Source: Symbiodinium kawagutii
Taxonomy: Eukaryota; Sar; Dinophyceae; Suessiales; Symbiodiniaceae
Assembly (NCBI GenBank): GCA_009767595.1
Contig: VSDK01023782.1
Coordinates: 325,694 to 389,693 of the forward strand
Reading direction: 5' to 3'
DNA length: 64,000 nucleotides
Shown here: piece by piece, positions 23,886 to 33,500 of the stretch
Numbering within the stretch: position 1 is the first letter of the stretch
How the letters are laid out: every line of letters begins with the position of its first letter
The notes under the pieces: generated by a model
Database searches by the model: none
The model's input: only the letters and a program-made list of their open reading frames with translations
What the model was told of the DNA's origin: nothing
Translations under genes and position numbers: made by a program

Positions 23886-24503
23886 GCGGGAAAGACCTCA
23901 AAGTTACTCTTGGAAGTCACCCAGGTGGACACAGTTTTGCTAGACAGTCTTTGAAGATAAACCTCCTGACACACTCTCGGACGGACAATATCTGACAGTG
24001 GGGAGGCTCTTGGAAGACACAGTTGAGGGCACATAGCGAATGTGGACGTCTTACAAATACTGTATCCTTGCAAACACTCTCGTGGAAAACTATTGGGAGG
24101 CAATCTTGCTGGACGATGCTCAGGGAAACACTCTTTGGCTAGGCAGGAGGACCACGCTTTAGTGGAAGCTTATGTGGAGCTGCTTTCACCACAAAAAAAT
24201 GAGGCAAACTGCCTCACTTAGTTTTTGTTTTGTTCGCCTCCGTTTTGGTTCAGACCTCACCCAACCTGTCTAGTTAATTGCCATTTTGATTCATGCATTG
24301 CAATGGCAAATCACCCCAAAAGAAAGATCTCCCCGATTCTCCCCCCAAGTGAGATTGCGCTGGCAAATTGTTTTTGCAACCACAGTCAAAGTATGTCGGA
24401 GCTCTGTACCCTAAAGGTGCTGCTTTCAACTGTAAAAATTGTGTCCTTTCTTCGATGCCACATCTATGATTGTTTCATTTTCTGAAAGAAAACCCGCACA
24501 CAA
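23886..24503. other. No gene supported
   Basis: Contains recurring TTGGAAG/ACACTCT words at 23910-24130 but no clear unit. It lies downstream of the stop codon at 24504 on the minus strand and could hold that gene's 3' UTR. Confidence 0.4.
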
Positions 24504-24643
24504 CTAGAGCCAAGAAGCATCGGGGATGACGCTGCAGACCATGCCCCCTCCTTCTTCCACAATGTCCATGATGAACTCTGCCAATGCACCATGATAGTCC
24601 AGCTTTGCTGAAGCCAAATCGCGTTCAATGTCGCCCTGCATAC
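24504..24643 (-). CDS. Probable terminal exon of the minus-strand modular gene
   Basis: A 46-codon exon that is acidic and clearly coding-like: it contains GDIERDLASAKLDYHGALAE and MDIVEEGGGMVCSVIPDASW and ends at a TAG stop. A likely acceptor is TGTGAG before position 24643, which gives a phase-1 start. It is too short to stand alone. The nearest upstream coding on the same strand is 25410-25762. Function not recognised. Confidence 0.5.
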
Positions 24644-24657
24644 CTCACAGTACCCAA

Positions 24658-24780
24658 CTAAACTTCAAGGTGGTAGTTACTGATAGTTTCTGCCCCTCTA
24701 AACTTCAAGGTGGTAGCCAACACCACAGTTTGCGGAAAAAAAACTGAAAGCACAATTGGCTCCAATCTTCAAAGTGGTAG
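24658..24780. repeat. Three copies of CTAAACTTCAAGGTGGTAG
   Basis: Copies at about 24658, 24698 and 24760 (the last one diverged), directly upstream of the acceptor of the 24504-24643 exon. Confidence 0.65.
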
Positions 24781-25226
24781 CTTGTGAAGTTGCATGCTTT
24801 TTACCAGCTCACCAGTCACATGACCAGCATTCCCAGCGATTGCGAAACACAAAACACCTGAAAATTGCTGGATGATGAACCAGAACAACTGGGATCTGCT
24901 ATCAACATAGCAAAGCGCAGTCTCAATTTGTAACAGCCTACTGGGTGGTTCCCACTGGTTATATCAATGTGAAAACCTGATACAAGTAGTTGGCCTATGG
25001 TAGGTCCAGATTAATAAACCACCATCAGTTGAACCACAAATAGGTAGCGGTTTACCATCAAACATGGGGCGGTTGTGGATCTCACATGAACCGATGTCCG
25101 GTGCTAAATCTTTATCCAACGTGAAGGTCAGTTACCACAGTTCACCTTGAGGTTGGTACCGGGCGAAAGCGGTGGGAGAGACCCCCTTAGCCGTACCAAA
25201 ATCATCATGTTCCTTTTACATATACA

Positions 25227-25324
25227 TGGTTGTTTCTCAAAAAGTAACAAAGAATGGTTGGTTTAGTACTAAAAATTGAGAATGAACTGAATGATTTGCG
25301 GGTACCCAGATTTTGAGAAACACC
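25227..25324 (-). repeat. MITE-B copy 6
   Basis: TGTTTCTCAAAAAGTAAC at the left and ATTTTGAGAAACACCA at the right. The inner order is reversed. Confidence 0.6.
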
Positions 25325-25409
25325 AATATGATAATATGATCATTCTTGTCTTGATATACATGGTTAAATTACCCATAAAATTGTTATTAGTCATCATTCT
25401 ATCATCTAC

Positions 25410-25762
25410 CATGCTCATGTTTTTTAGACGTTATCATAAAATCTGAGCCTATAGGTGCAAAGGGTTTATGCACTTCACAAGGCAGCAAGACACGATCAAA
25501 GATCCAAGAGCCAAGATTCAATCGTTCCAGTCGGCATACATCATGTTCTCCTCGGGACAGTGGGATCAATAAATCCCCGCCCAGAGCACCGTGAAGGGGG
25601 TTGACGGATGCCAAAGACTTCTGTCAAAAGCCCTTGTTTGGCCACAGCGGACCGGTACGGTCTCTCTGCTTTTGGACCCTGGAGGGAAGCACCCTGCAAG
25701 ACTAAATTTGATCGAATTCATTGGAGCAATGGATGCAGTGGTGAAAAGCCCTTCCGCACCAT
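25410..25762 (-). pseudogene. Coding region with one frameshift, minus strand
   Basis: The first part carries GLFTTASIAPMNSIKFSLAG and ETVPVRCGQTRAFDR. The second part, in the next frame, carries LLIPLSRGEHDVCRLERLNL and WIFDRVLLPCEVHKPFAPIG. The switch is near 25610, where both frames overlap and the first then runs to a stop at 25566. A one-base indel, or an assembly error, is the simplest explanation. No family recognised. Position and style fit the minus-strand exon series that continues to the stop at 24504. The plus strand of the same stretch is also open (25591-25788), which lowers confidence. Confidence 0.35.
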
Positions 25763-26764
25763 CTTTGTTTAATGGTTGCAATGTATGATTTAAAAAAAAT
25801 ATGGAATAGGACCGAGCCAGCACCTGCACTCGCCACCTTTCACATGTATCCCTGTATCCCCCTCGTCTTCCCAGTGGGGTTCCCACACTGGATTTTCACA
25901 GACTGTTCCATAGACTTTCCCACGCTGAATGATGATAGTGAATACCAGGATGACGACGATGGCGACGATGATGATGGATGCCCCGTTCTGCTGTTTTTGT
26001 TGCTTAATGACCTCAACAGCTCATTTGCGTGTTTCTTACAATCCGGTACCCCGAAATCATCTAATATCAACATATATCAACATATATCAACATTTTATAG
26101 CAATAAGCATCCATTTCGAGGGCATTCCTATTTTAAGAAGCCACCATTTCACCATATTTCACCATTGATAGTTGTAAACCCACCATTTCATGGGGCTTCC
26201 CAAGGGGTTCCCGTGGCTTAAGACACCGTCGCTTCCCCAAAACGCCACCCTGTCCAGGGATTCGACTCGTCCAAGGCGCTGGCGCTGTAGAACCATCGCC
26301 TCCACCCCATGGTCCGAAGATGCCACCAGCACCTTTGGCCACCTGCCAGGGCTTCCGAACAAAAACATCAACCAACTGGTGGTTTCTTAAGCCATAGCGA
26401 ATATTTCATGATTTGGTTACCAGACTTCGGGCCCCCCAACCCAACAAAAAATATGTGGTTTCCAAGGTATCAATGGCGAAGATTGAATGATTTGGGGGGG
26501 TCCCCTATTTTGAGAGACGTGCAACTGATTTACAGCAAAATATGGAAAAATGCCCAGAAAGCAGCAGTTTGATGGTAGATAACCAGCGATTGAGTTGGTA
26601 TGGATCTCTTGCCATGATCAACCACTGAATCCAAATGGATCAATTCATTGATCTGCACTTATCCTTTTGCTCACTGTATTCATATGTCTTTCTTTTGGTT
26701 AGGGGGCGGGTATATCATATCGATTTATCCCCATCTATCTAATCTATTTTCGTTTTTTTCTGAT

Positions 26765-26929
26765 CTTTTTGGAGGTTCGGTGAGGCATCGCCAATTTTTC
26801 GATCCCATGGCCGCCTCGCAGGGATGGTAGTCATCCAATTCAGCGCCCTCTGTGCTGGGCTCTGCCAGGAGCTTGTCGGTCTTTTCGACCAAATTGTCCT
26901 GGCGCTCTTTCAGCTTGGCTTGTGGCGAC
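26765..26929 (-). CDS. Probable exon, charged helical segment
   Basis: Contains QAKLKERQDNLVEKTDKLLA, a pattern typical of a charged helix or short coiled coil, then GAELDDYHPCEAAMGSKNW. A plausible acceptor is ATCATAG before position 26929. Part of the minus-strand exon series between 28061 and 24504. No known family recognised. Confidence 0.45.
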
Positions 26930-27119
26930 CTATGATCCACCTCAACACTTTGGGAACACGGTGGAACTGTGCAATGTCAGATCCATGTTTATTAACCACC
27001 CGTACTTAGCCATACTTGGAATGAATCTCCAACTATGGAAGGTCACTGGATTTGTTAATGTGGATCTACCATCACTGCCTCTCTCTCTCTTGAGTATGTT
27101 TTGCTGCAATCCCGGACCC

Positions 27120-27371
27120 ACTGGCGGCGATTTCGAGGCAACGATGAATCACCTCGCACAGTGTCAGTCGTCAGCCCGGCCTCCTCGTCTTTGAACGTCT
27201 CAGTAACCTGGCCGTGCATTGCAGTGCCCTGTGGTGCCCTGTGGTGCCCTATGGTGCCCTGTGGTGCCCTGTGGTGCACCTTCTTCCACAGGTTCTCGTA
27301 GTTGAGGCATTCTGCAGCATACTTGGGCTGTTCGGCCTTGAACTCCTCCGAGAAATGCATGCTTGCCTCAC
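27120..27371 (-). CDS. Probable exon with a short internal repeat
   Basis: Starts after AAAAG at 27372 with EASMHFSEEFKAEQPKYAAE, then CLNYENLWKKV, then a repeat that encodes HHRAPQGT (from GGTGCCCTGTG units on the plus strand at 27227-27280), then VTETFKDEEAGLTTDTVRGD. The start phase (two bases before the first full codon) matches a GA-type donor at the end of the 27485-28061 exon. The repeat length varies by whole codons, so the frame is kept. No recognised function; the 3' boundary is uncertain. Confidence 0.5.
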
Positions 27372-27484
27372 CTTTTAACCTTTTTAGGAAATAGAAACAG
27401 AGAGGGAACGAGGAAGGAACCGAGAGAGTTGTAGAGACTGTGCACTCATTGTTCCAGTTCTTGCATTTTCGATTCTGTTGATTC

Positions 27485-28061
27485 ACACTTCATCAAAAGA
27501 TCTTGAAGATAAAATGCTTCGTGCGTCCTCCAACTCGGGCATGGGAGGAGCCTTTGGTCTTTCAGGAGGCCTCAATCGCGCCAATTCCTTCGCCAAATTG
27601 TTGGCCCTCTCGGTCTTAGGCATTTGGCCCTCGAAGTTGCCATCGAAGTCACTGACATTCACCACCTCCCAACCCGATGCAACCAGGCCCAGGGGCGAAG
27701 CCACATCGGTGACTTCACTGCAATGGTTTCCAAAGCACCACTGCCCCGTGTTTCGGTCGAAGGTCAAGGTGTCGCTTCCGTGGGTAGCAGCATACTGCGG
27801 CCGGTCCGACGCGTCCCGACCCGTGGGGCAAAAGGTCCCGTCGAAGTGGCTCACGAGCTCCGCGATCTGCCCGCGCGGATCGAAGGACACCGGGGCCCCG
27901 CCGGCCTTGCAGCACTGGTAGCGCACCCGGCCCCAGCGGCCGCCCTCGGAGAATTCGAAGTGGAAGCCGCCCAGGACGGAGTCATGGCCGCACGTCACGG
28001 TCATCATGCGCATGGGTTTCGTCCAGTAGGTCTTCTCTTGTCCGAAAGAAGGCACTTCCAC
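27485..28061 (-). CDS. Exon of cysteine-containing modular protein
   Basis: The longest single exon in this part, about 192 codons and noticeably GC-rich. It begins after a TTTGACAG acceptor. The N-terminal part carries a module C..DSVLGGFHFEF ... VRYQCCKAGG, followed by GTFCPTGRDASDRPQYA and FDRNTGQWCFGNHC, then a charged C-terminal part LAKELARLRPPERPKAPPMP. Related patterns recur in the exons at 40435-40593 (a VEC..EALTAFKLES..FSC module) and 54700-54880 (YCPMGRDAALGR..Y). The even cysteine content suggests an extracellular or luminal protein. The end, near GATGAAGTGT, fits a GA donor (27484) that keeps frame with the next exon. Function unknown. Confidence 0.6.
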
Positions 28062-28502
28062 CTGTCAAATCACATGGACCCGGTGCTGCCAACCGCTGCC
28101 AACCCTTCAATTTTTTTCGTGGGGTGCATGTTGTGAGTATGGATCAAAAAACAAAGCAGTCCCAGAGTGCATAGAAAAGCTACTGCAGGAGGCGTCACTT
28201 CGCGTTGCTTATCCAACTGCCTTCATGTCCCCTCTGGGGTTGAATCCTGAACCTTGCTATTTCAAGACTAGACTAGGAAGGACTGTTTCTTGGGGTGCTG
28301 CCATTTTGCCAAAAAAAATGATGATCTGCAAATTCCCTGGCAGCAACGCACACCTGAGCACTGTAATAGTCAAAGCAGCTTCCGAGACCACCAATCTTAC
28401 TGCACTCATAGCGATACCTGGCGCGCACCCTGGATCCAGACATTGGTCTTCTAGCAAACTGACCCTTCAAATCAATGTGCCAAGCTGGATGAGTTCCTAT
28501 AA

Positions 28503-28595
28503 GGCTGTGGGTCAAAACCCTGTACCCCTGGTTCCCCTATCATGAACCATTGTTTTCCCTATAAAATGGTTGGTCATTAGCCCCCACTACTGGGT
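28503..28595 (+). repeat. MITE-A copy 8, right end missing
   Basis: Begins AAGGCTGTGGGTCAAAACCC with inner GTACCCCTGGTTCCCC. Similarity fades after CCCCCACTACTGGG. Confidence 0.65.
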
Positions 28596-28764
28596 GCTTT
28601 GCAGGCTCTGAGCTGATTGAAATTTTAGTCTGCAGAACCTTGGCCCCCTCAAAAAGAACCATAGCATTCCAAGCTAACCTAAAATACCTCAGCCAAGATG
28701 TTCCGAAACCCTATGGGATCGGCAGGCTACATGCCACTGGCTGGATGGAAGGCGTCTTTTCAGC

Positions 28765-28778
28765 TTGATCGATAAAAA
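28765..28778. repeat. Left target-site duplication of the LINE-like element
   Basis: TTGATCGATAAAAA, identical to 40113-40126. Fourteen matching bases flanking a coherent retroelement are strong evidence for both element ends. Confidence 0.85.
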
Positions 28779-29417
28779 AGGTTTGGCTCACTGTGTGCTG
28801 TGGGTAGCCCCCAGAGTACATAGGCAGCTCATCCCTTAGTGGGTTTTGGCACCGTCTGCCACCCACGGGCCCTCGCTCGCTGTTGCCATAGCTGGGCCTT
28901 TTTCTGCACTGGCTGATCTGGTTCGCCCTGGTCAGTGCCGACCACCGGTTAAGGGTTAGCCGCGAAAACCCTGTCTTGCGCTACTTCCTTGCGGTTCTCT
29001 ACTCTGTGGAAGCTGCGAGGCATTGGTGCTCTTTTTTGAACTTTTCCAATTCCCTGACCTGGCTGTTGTTACGGCCTTTGTCTTGGAACCTGGAACTTTA
29101 TCTTCCTCTTCCTCCTGGTGCTTGTGGTCGTCTTCACGATCGGGCTTGCATCCTGTGGAACCTGGACAACATCTACATCCTCTTTGAGGAGCTCTTTTAC
29201 ATGATTTTGCGTTTGCTCTGCCTGATCGCGTTTCTGATCAGCCATTCATCCGTCATTGAGGCGGACATTGCGCCGGAGGCGCGCCAGGGCCAGACTCCTG
29301 TGGTTTCAGTACAGGAAAGGTCTTCTAGTCCTACCTCAAGAGCGTCTGCGTTGGATATATACGCAGTTGCGACTACATCACAGTCGCGACCCGCACCTCA
29401 GCAAGATCGTCGCTGCA
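28779..29417 (+). other. Leader region of the retroelement
   Basis: About 640 bp between the left target-site duplication and the first ATG of ORF1. It is free of stops in two frames from about 28976 and 29256 but without good ATGs. It probably holds the internal promoter and 5' UTR; no promoter motif can be named. Confidence 0.5.
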
Positions 29418-30554
29418 ATGGCAACTTCGAGCAGCTGGGAGTCGGATTGGCAGCCAGAACCGTGGAGGTGTCATTGCGGGAGAGGCAATGCAAAAAACAC
29501 GGACTATTGTGGTTCCTGTGGCGACCACTGGTCCGCGACTCCTCAGGATCATCCATGGCAGCAGCAACCCAAGAGCCCCAGGCAACGGGCTCAACGGGCT
29601 CAAACTCCCCCGGCGAACAAACATCGCCCACCGAAGAAGCCGAACAACCAAGGCCAGCCCAAACCGAAGGGCAAGGGTGGCCAAGGCAAACAGAATCGAC
29701 AAGGTCAACAAGGTCAAGGCAAGGGGAAAAGCTCTGGCAAAGCCCCTGCCCCGCCTCCTTTTCAGTTCCCGAGCAAAGGAGGTACCGACCCACCATGGCC
29801 ACCGGGCAATTGGGACCCGCAATGGAATGCCCCAATGCCTGCGAATGTCGCCCATCCCAATCCTCAGCAGACAGTTGTTCCACCGTTGCCACCGGTTCCC
29901 GAGACAGACCCTCAGATGAAGCAGCTTTTGACTCACCTCAAGCAGATGAGCGACACGCTGCCATCGCATGTGCAACAACTTGTCACAGAGGTTGGATCTC
30001 GAACAGATCAAATGGACAGCAAATTGCTCCACAATGCAGTTGCCCGGCTCGACCGAGCCAAAAAGAGCTTGGCAACTCTCCGACTTTCCCGTCTGCAGAT
30101 GTACAGTGCTTGGTCCGCATTTGTGGGAGATGCTACGACCAAGTGGCAGGGCTACGTCCGCGATTTTGCCGCTCAGGACGTGGACATCCAGACCCAGATC
30201 CAGCATGCAAGGGAGCAACTTGCACAAGCCAAGGATTTCCTGCGCCAATCCAAGGACAGAGTGGTTGGTGCCGAGAAATCCGAAGAGATCTCCGACGACG
30301 AGCCGATGCTGAAGGAGGACGCCGGCAAGGAGATCACGGAGAGCCTCACCCAGATGGTCACGTCGATGACTGCTCTGAAGTCCAAAGCAGATCATGCCAT
30401 AGCGGAGGACATGCAAAGGGCCTCCAAATTGCCTCGAACTGGCGAGGCCACGGAATTGGAGCCCCCATCCGCTCCCGGGCCAGGTGCTGGCGACAAGCAG
30501 CAGCCTTCTACACCATCTATGTCGCCTTTTGGTGCGGCTGGCAAGACCGCTTGA
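29418..30554 (+). CDS. Retroelement ORF1: RanBP2-like zinc finger, RNA-binding-type protein
   Basis: 378 residues from the first ATG. The frame is open upstream to about 29256 but without ATG. Residues 16-34 form a RanBP2-like finger: W16, C18, C20, N24, C31 and C34, with one residue between the first two cysteines instead of the usual two. Residues ~50-115 are very basic and rich in G, Q, K and P, as in nucleic-acid-binding tails. Then comes a proline-rich linker, and residues ~145-330 are helical and charged with coiled-coil character (LDRAKKSLATLRLSRLQMYS). In LINEs the ORF1 product binds element RNA in the ribonucleoprotein particle, and that role is inferred here. The stop TGA overlaps an ATG at 30555 in the same frame. 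The next long frame is -1 relative to this one. Confidence 0.7.
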   Translation: MATSSSWESDWQPEPWRCHCGRGNAKNTDYCGSCGDHWSATPQDHPWQQQPKSPRQRAQRAQTPPANKHRPPKKPNNQGQPKPKGKGGQGKQNRQGQQGQGKGKSSGKAPAPPPFQFPSKGGTDPPWPPGNWDPQWNAPMPANVAHPNPQQTVVPPLPPVPETDPQMKQLLTHLKQMSDTLPSHVQQLVTEVGSRTDQMDSKLLHNAVARLDRAKKSLATLRLSRLQMYSAWSAFVGDATTKWQGYVRDFAAQDVDIQTQIQHAREQLAQAKDFLRQSKDRVVGAEKSEEISDDEPMLKEDAGKEITESLTQMVTSMTALKSKADHAIAEDMQRASKLPRTGEATELEPPSAPGPGAGDKQQPSTPSMSPFGAAGKTA

Positions 30555-30556
30555 AT

Positions 30557-33500
30557 GACAAGGTCTCTTGCCGAGGGCCATCTCCATGGCTTCACTCCAT
30601 CGTTCATGAGAGTGACTACACCTCACCATGGGCTGCAGGAGTTCGTGCGTCAGAGCTGAGTTGGGAGTGCGGTACAATTACAGAGCCGACCCCTACTAGC
30701 TTTGTTGAGCTTCGTCCTCACCTTGGTTGCCGTGCACATGTGGGTCCTGTGCGCTTCTCCAATGTGATTGACCTGGCTTTCGTTGCGGACTCAGGATATG
30801 AATTGCATTCATGCCGCATCTTTGGAGATGCTCTGAAACATGACTCAACCAAGCCTTGGAACCTTTATTGTCTTGCTGACCGTTTAGGCCTACCTAGTGA
30901 CACAGGGATGCGGCTTCCCCCTGTTTCGTCACCAGCAAGCTTGTCAGCAGATGACGATATTGATTTTGCATCCTTCATGCAGTCGAGTTCCTCAGGTGCC
31001 TCCTCTTCTAGCCTAACCGAGCCGGTTGTGGTCTACTTCGCTCGTGAAGGTGCACAACGTGTCCCTTTCCGTTGGTTCCCAGCAGTTACCCGTTTGTCCT
31101 CTGCTTGCCGTGCATTAGGCCTTCCAGACGTCGATTTGATTGACCTTCACCCCTTGGCTCTTCCCACACATGGTGAATTGTCTTCGTCCCGTTCTGCGAT
31201 TGCCCAGCTTCGGACAGATCTTGTCGGTTCTGACCATGTCATGATCCTGATTGAGATCCTCTCACATGCCTCAGCTACAAGTGAGTCTCTTTCGGCTTTG
31301 CCCTTCAGTTCTGACCGCATTGTGTACATCGTTCCCAAATGGATTTCTCGTGACTATGTTTTTCATCGCGCGCGTGTCCATGACTTCTGTTCCTCTGGAG
31401 TCGAATGCATACTTTTGCACAATGGAGTCACTTGGGCTGCCAACGACCTTACCGACCATTCTGTCCAGCACGGAGATGTTTTTCAAATTCATCTTCCTGA
31501 GCCAGACCAAGAACATGCCTTTGTCCTCGATGCTATTGACTCCGCCTGCTCTTTCAGCACTCCGACGCATTCTGATGATGATTTGTATGAGGACACTGAA
31601 AGTTCTCATGGTGCCTTTGAACCAGATCCCGAGGTTTTTGAGCCTTCTGAGGATCGTGCTTGCAATACCTACTTTTGGGTTTGGTTCGTGCACCACACTC
31701 GGTGGGCAACCTGTTCTGCCCCTCGGCTTGCTTGCATCCCGCCCAACACAATTGACCTACTCCAATTTCTTGGCAATGTATGGTCTGACCGTTTTGTGCG
31801 TGGTGCCCCTACTCGAGTGAATGTGGTGTTTCCTCAACCTGGCTTTCGCTTTTCGACTGCTGCCATCCAAGGGTCCACCCCAGCGACCTTTGAATCAGAG
31901 CCCATGCACTTGATCCTAGAACAAGGTTTGCAAGGTAGCAGGAGCACCGCCTTGGTGATCACCAGCCGCCATTTGACAGATGGGGTCTCTGACCAGCGTG
32001 TTGCATGGTCGTTGCCGTACTACGTCACTGGTGATTTGATTCTGCGTGCGGTTGGCTTGGGTGACCAATGTTTTCGACTCCATCGCTGTGAAGTCCGCTT
32101 TGGTGGTCGTGTGCTCGCCCCAGCAGTGCTTGATGTTTGTCCTGGTGGAGCACTGTATCAGATTGAGGTCGTGCAAACCCCTGTTACTGATGTCCCAGCA
32201 GTTCCTGACTCTGATGTGACTGACTTGTGGCAAACTTCCTTGGCGCCCCTTCCACCTATTGTTCACTGCCGCCTGAACGAGCCTAGCCTACCTGAGTCTT
32301 TGTCGGATTCTGAGGAGGAGGTTTTTGAAGGTCCTGAGTTGGTTGACGGGCGATGGGATCTCGAACGTCAAACCCCCTTCATTCGAGCTCTTTTCGAGGC
32401 ATGGAGCCGTCATAGTGCTGCAGAGCAACAGGAGGAAGGACCGGTTGCGTATATTCGTACCTTCTTCCTCAGCACACGTCGACAAGTCCAATGCCGTGAG
32501 TACAGGTCTGTCCGCCTACTTGGCGACTACCATGATTGGGACCAGGACATACTGGCGGTGTGGAATGACATGATCATCCCCTTTGAGGAGATCCAGATGT
32601 ACATCGTCACTCCTGACCCTCCGAGAGATGCTGCAAGCGCTGGTGTCGCTGCATTCGTCATCCTTATCCAAGACCCTGACCCGGACTTTACAGCGACTCT
32701 CCTTGCAATTTCAGGCCATGCAGCGCCTGACGGCATTGAATACATTGCGTCTTTTGCACCCATGCTTTTGCAACGTGGCCATCTCCTTGCACTTGCTGGA
32801 CTTGGCCCAATGTGCTTCCGTACTCACCCTGTGGTTACGTGCCGTGTCTACTTTGCAGATGTTGAATTTCGTGAACGTGCTCCTGGAATTCCTGTCCCGC
32901 ACGGTTCTTGCATCACTTTTGTGACCGCGCGACCACCTGAAGAGTCTCCGGTAGCTGAGGTGCCATCGACCCCTTATCATGCTGTCAATGATGACACATC
33001 CGATGATGAAGCCATCTTTTTCCAAAACAGCATTTCTCCAGTTGTCCAAAGCCCTTTTCGTGTGCCCATATGTGCACCAGGTGAAGACACTTCTCACTCT
33101 TCGGCTCCCCTTTTGCCGACTAGTGCAGCACATCCACCTTCAAGTGCTTCCATTGCTGTCCGGCTTCCCCGGCTTTCTATTGGTGAACATCTTGCACAAC
33201 GTCGGCTCGAGCATGTCGGCAGTACTGGAACTGCTCCTGAAGCTTCATTTCGAGTGATTACGTATTACGTTTCCCTTGACTTGCAGCCTTTCTGTCGTCA
33301 TTCTCGCACCGTTGAGCTTGTCGGGTCCCATGAGAATTGGTTGGCTTTGATGCATCGTGCATGGAATGATGTGATCGACCCTGATGTTCGTCTTCACTTC
33401 CATTTGGTGACTCCCCGTCCACCGTGCAATGCTGCCTCGTCAGATATTGTTGCTCACGTCATACTTCAACAGCACCCGACGATGGACTACCGTGCTGTGC

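Noticed and set aside
25929..26221. Plus-strand frame rich in D (GATGATGATG) as an acidic protein
   Set aside because: Local GAT repeat; no further coding support.
28976..30556. Open frame running 1.5 kb upstream of ORF2 in the same frame
   Set aside because: It overlaps ORF1, whose zinc finger and basic tail make sense, while this frame has no ATG or recognisable composition. Treated as a shadow of ORF1.
29373..30677. 434-codon antisense frame over ORF1
   Set aside because: Mirror of a biased codon composition; leucine/arginine-rich with no motif.
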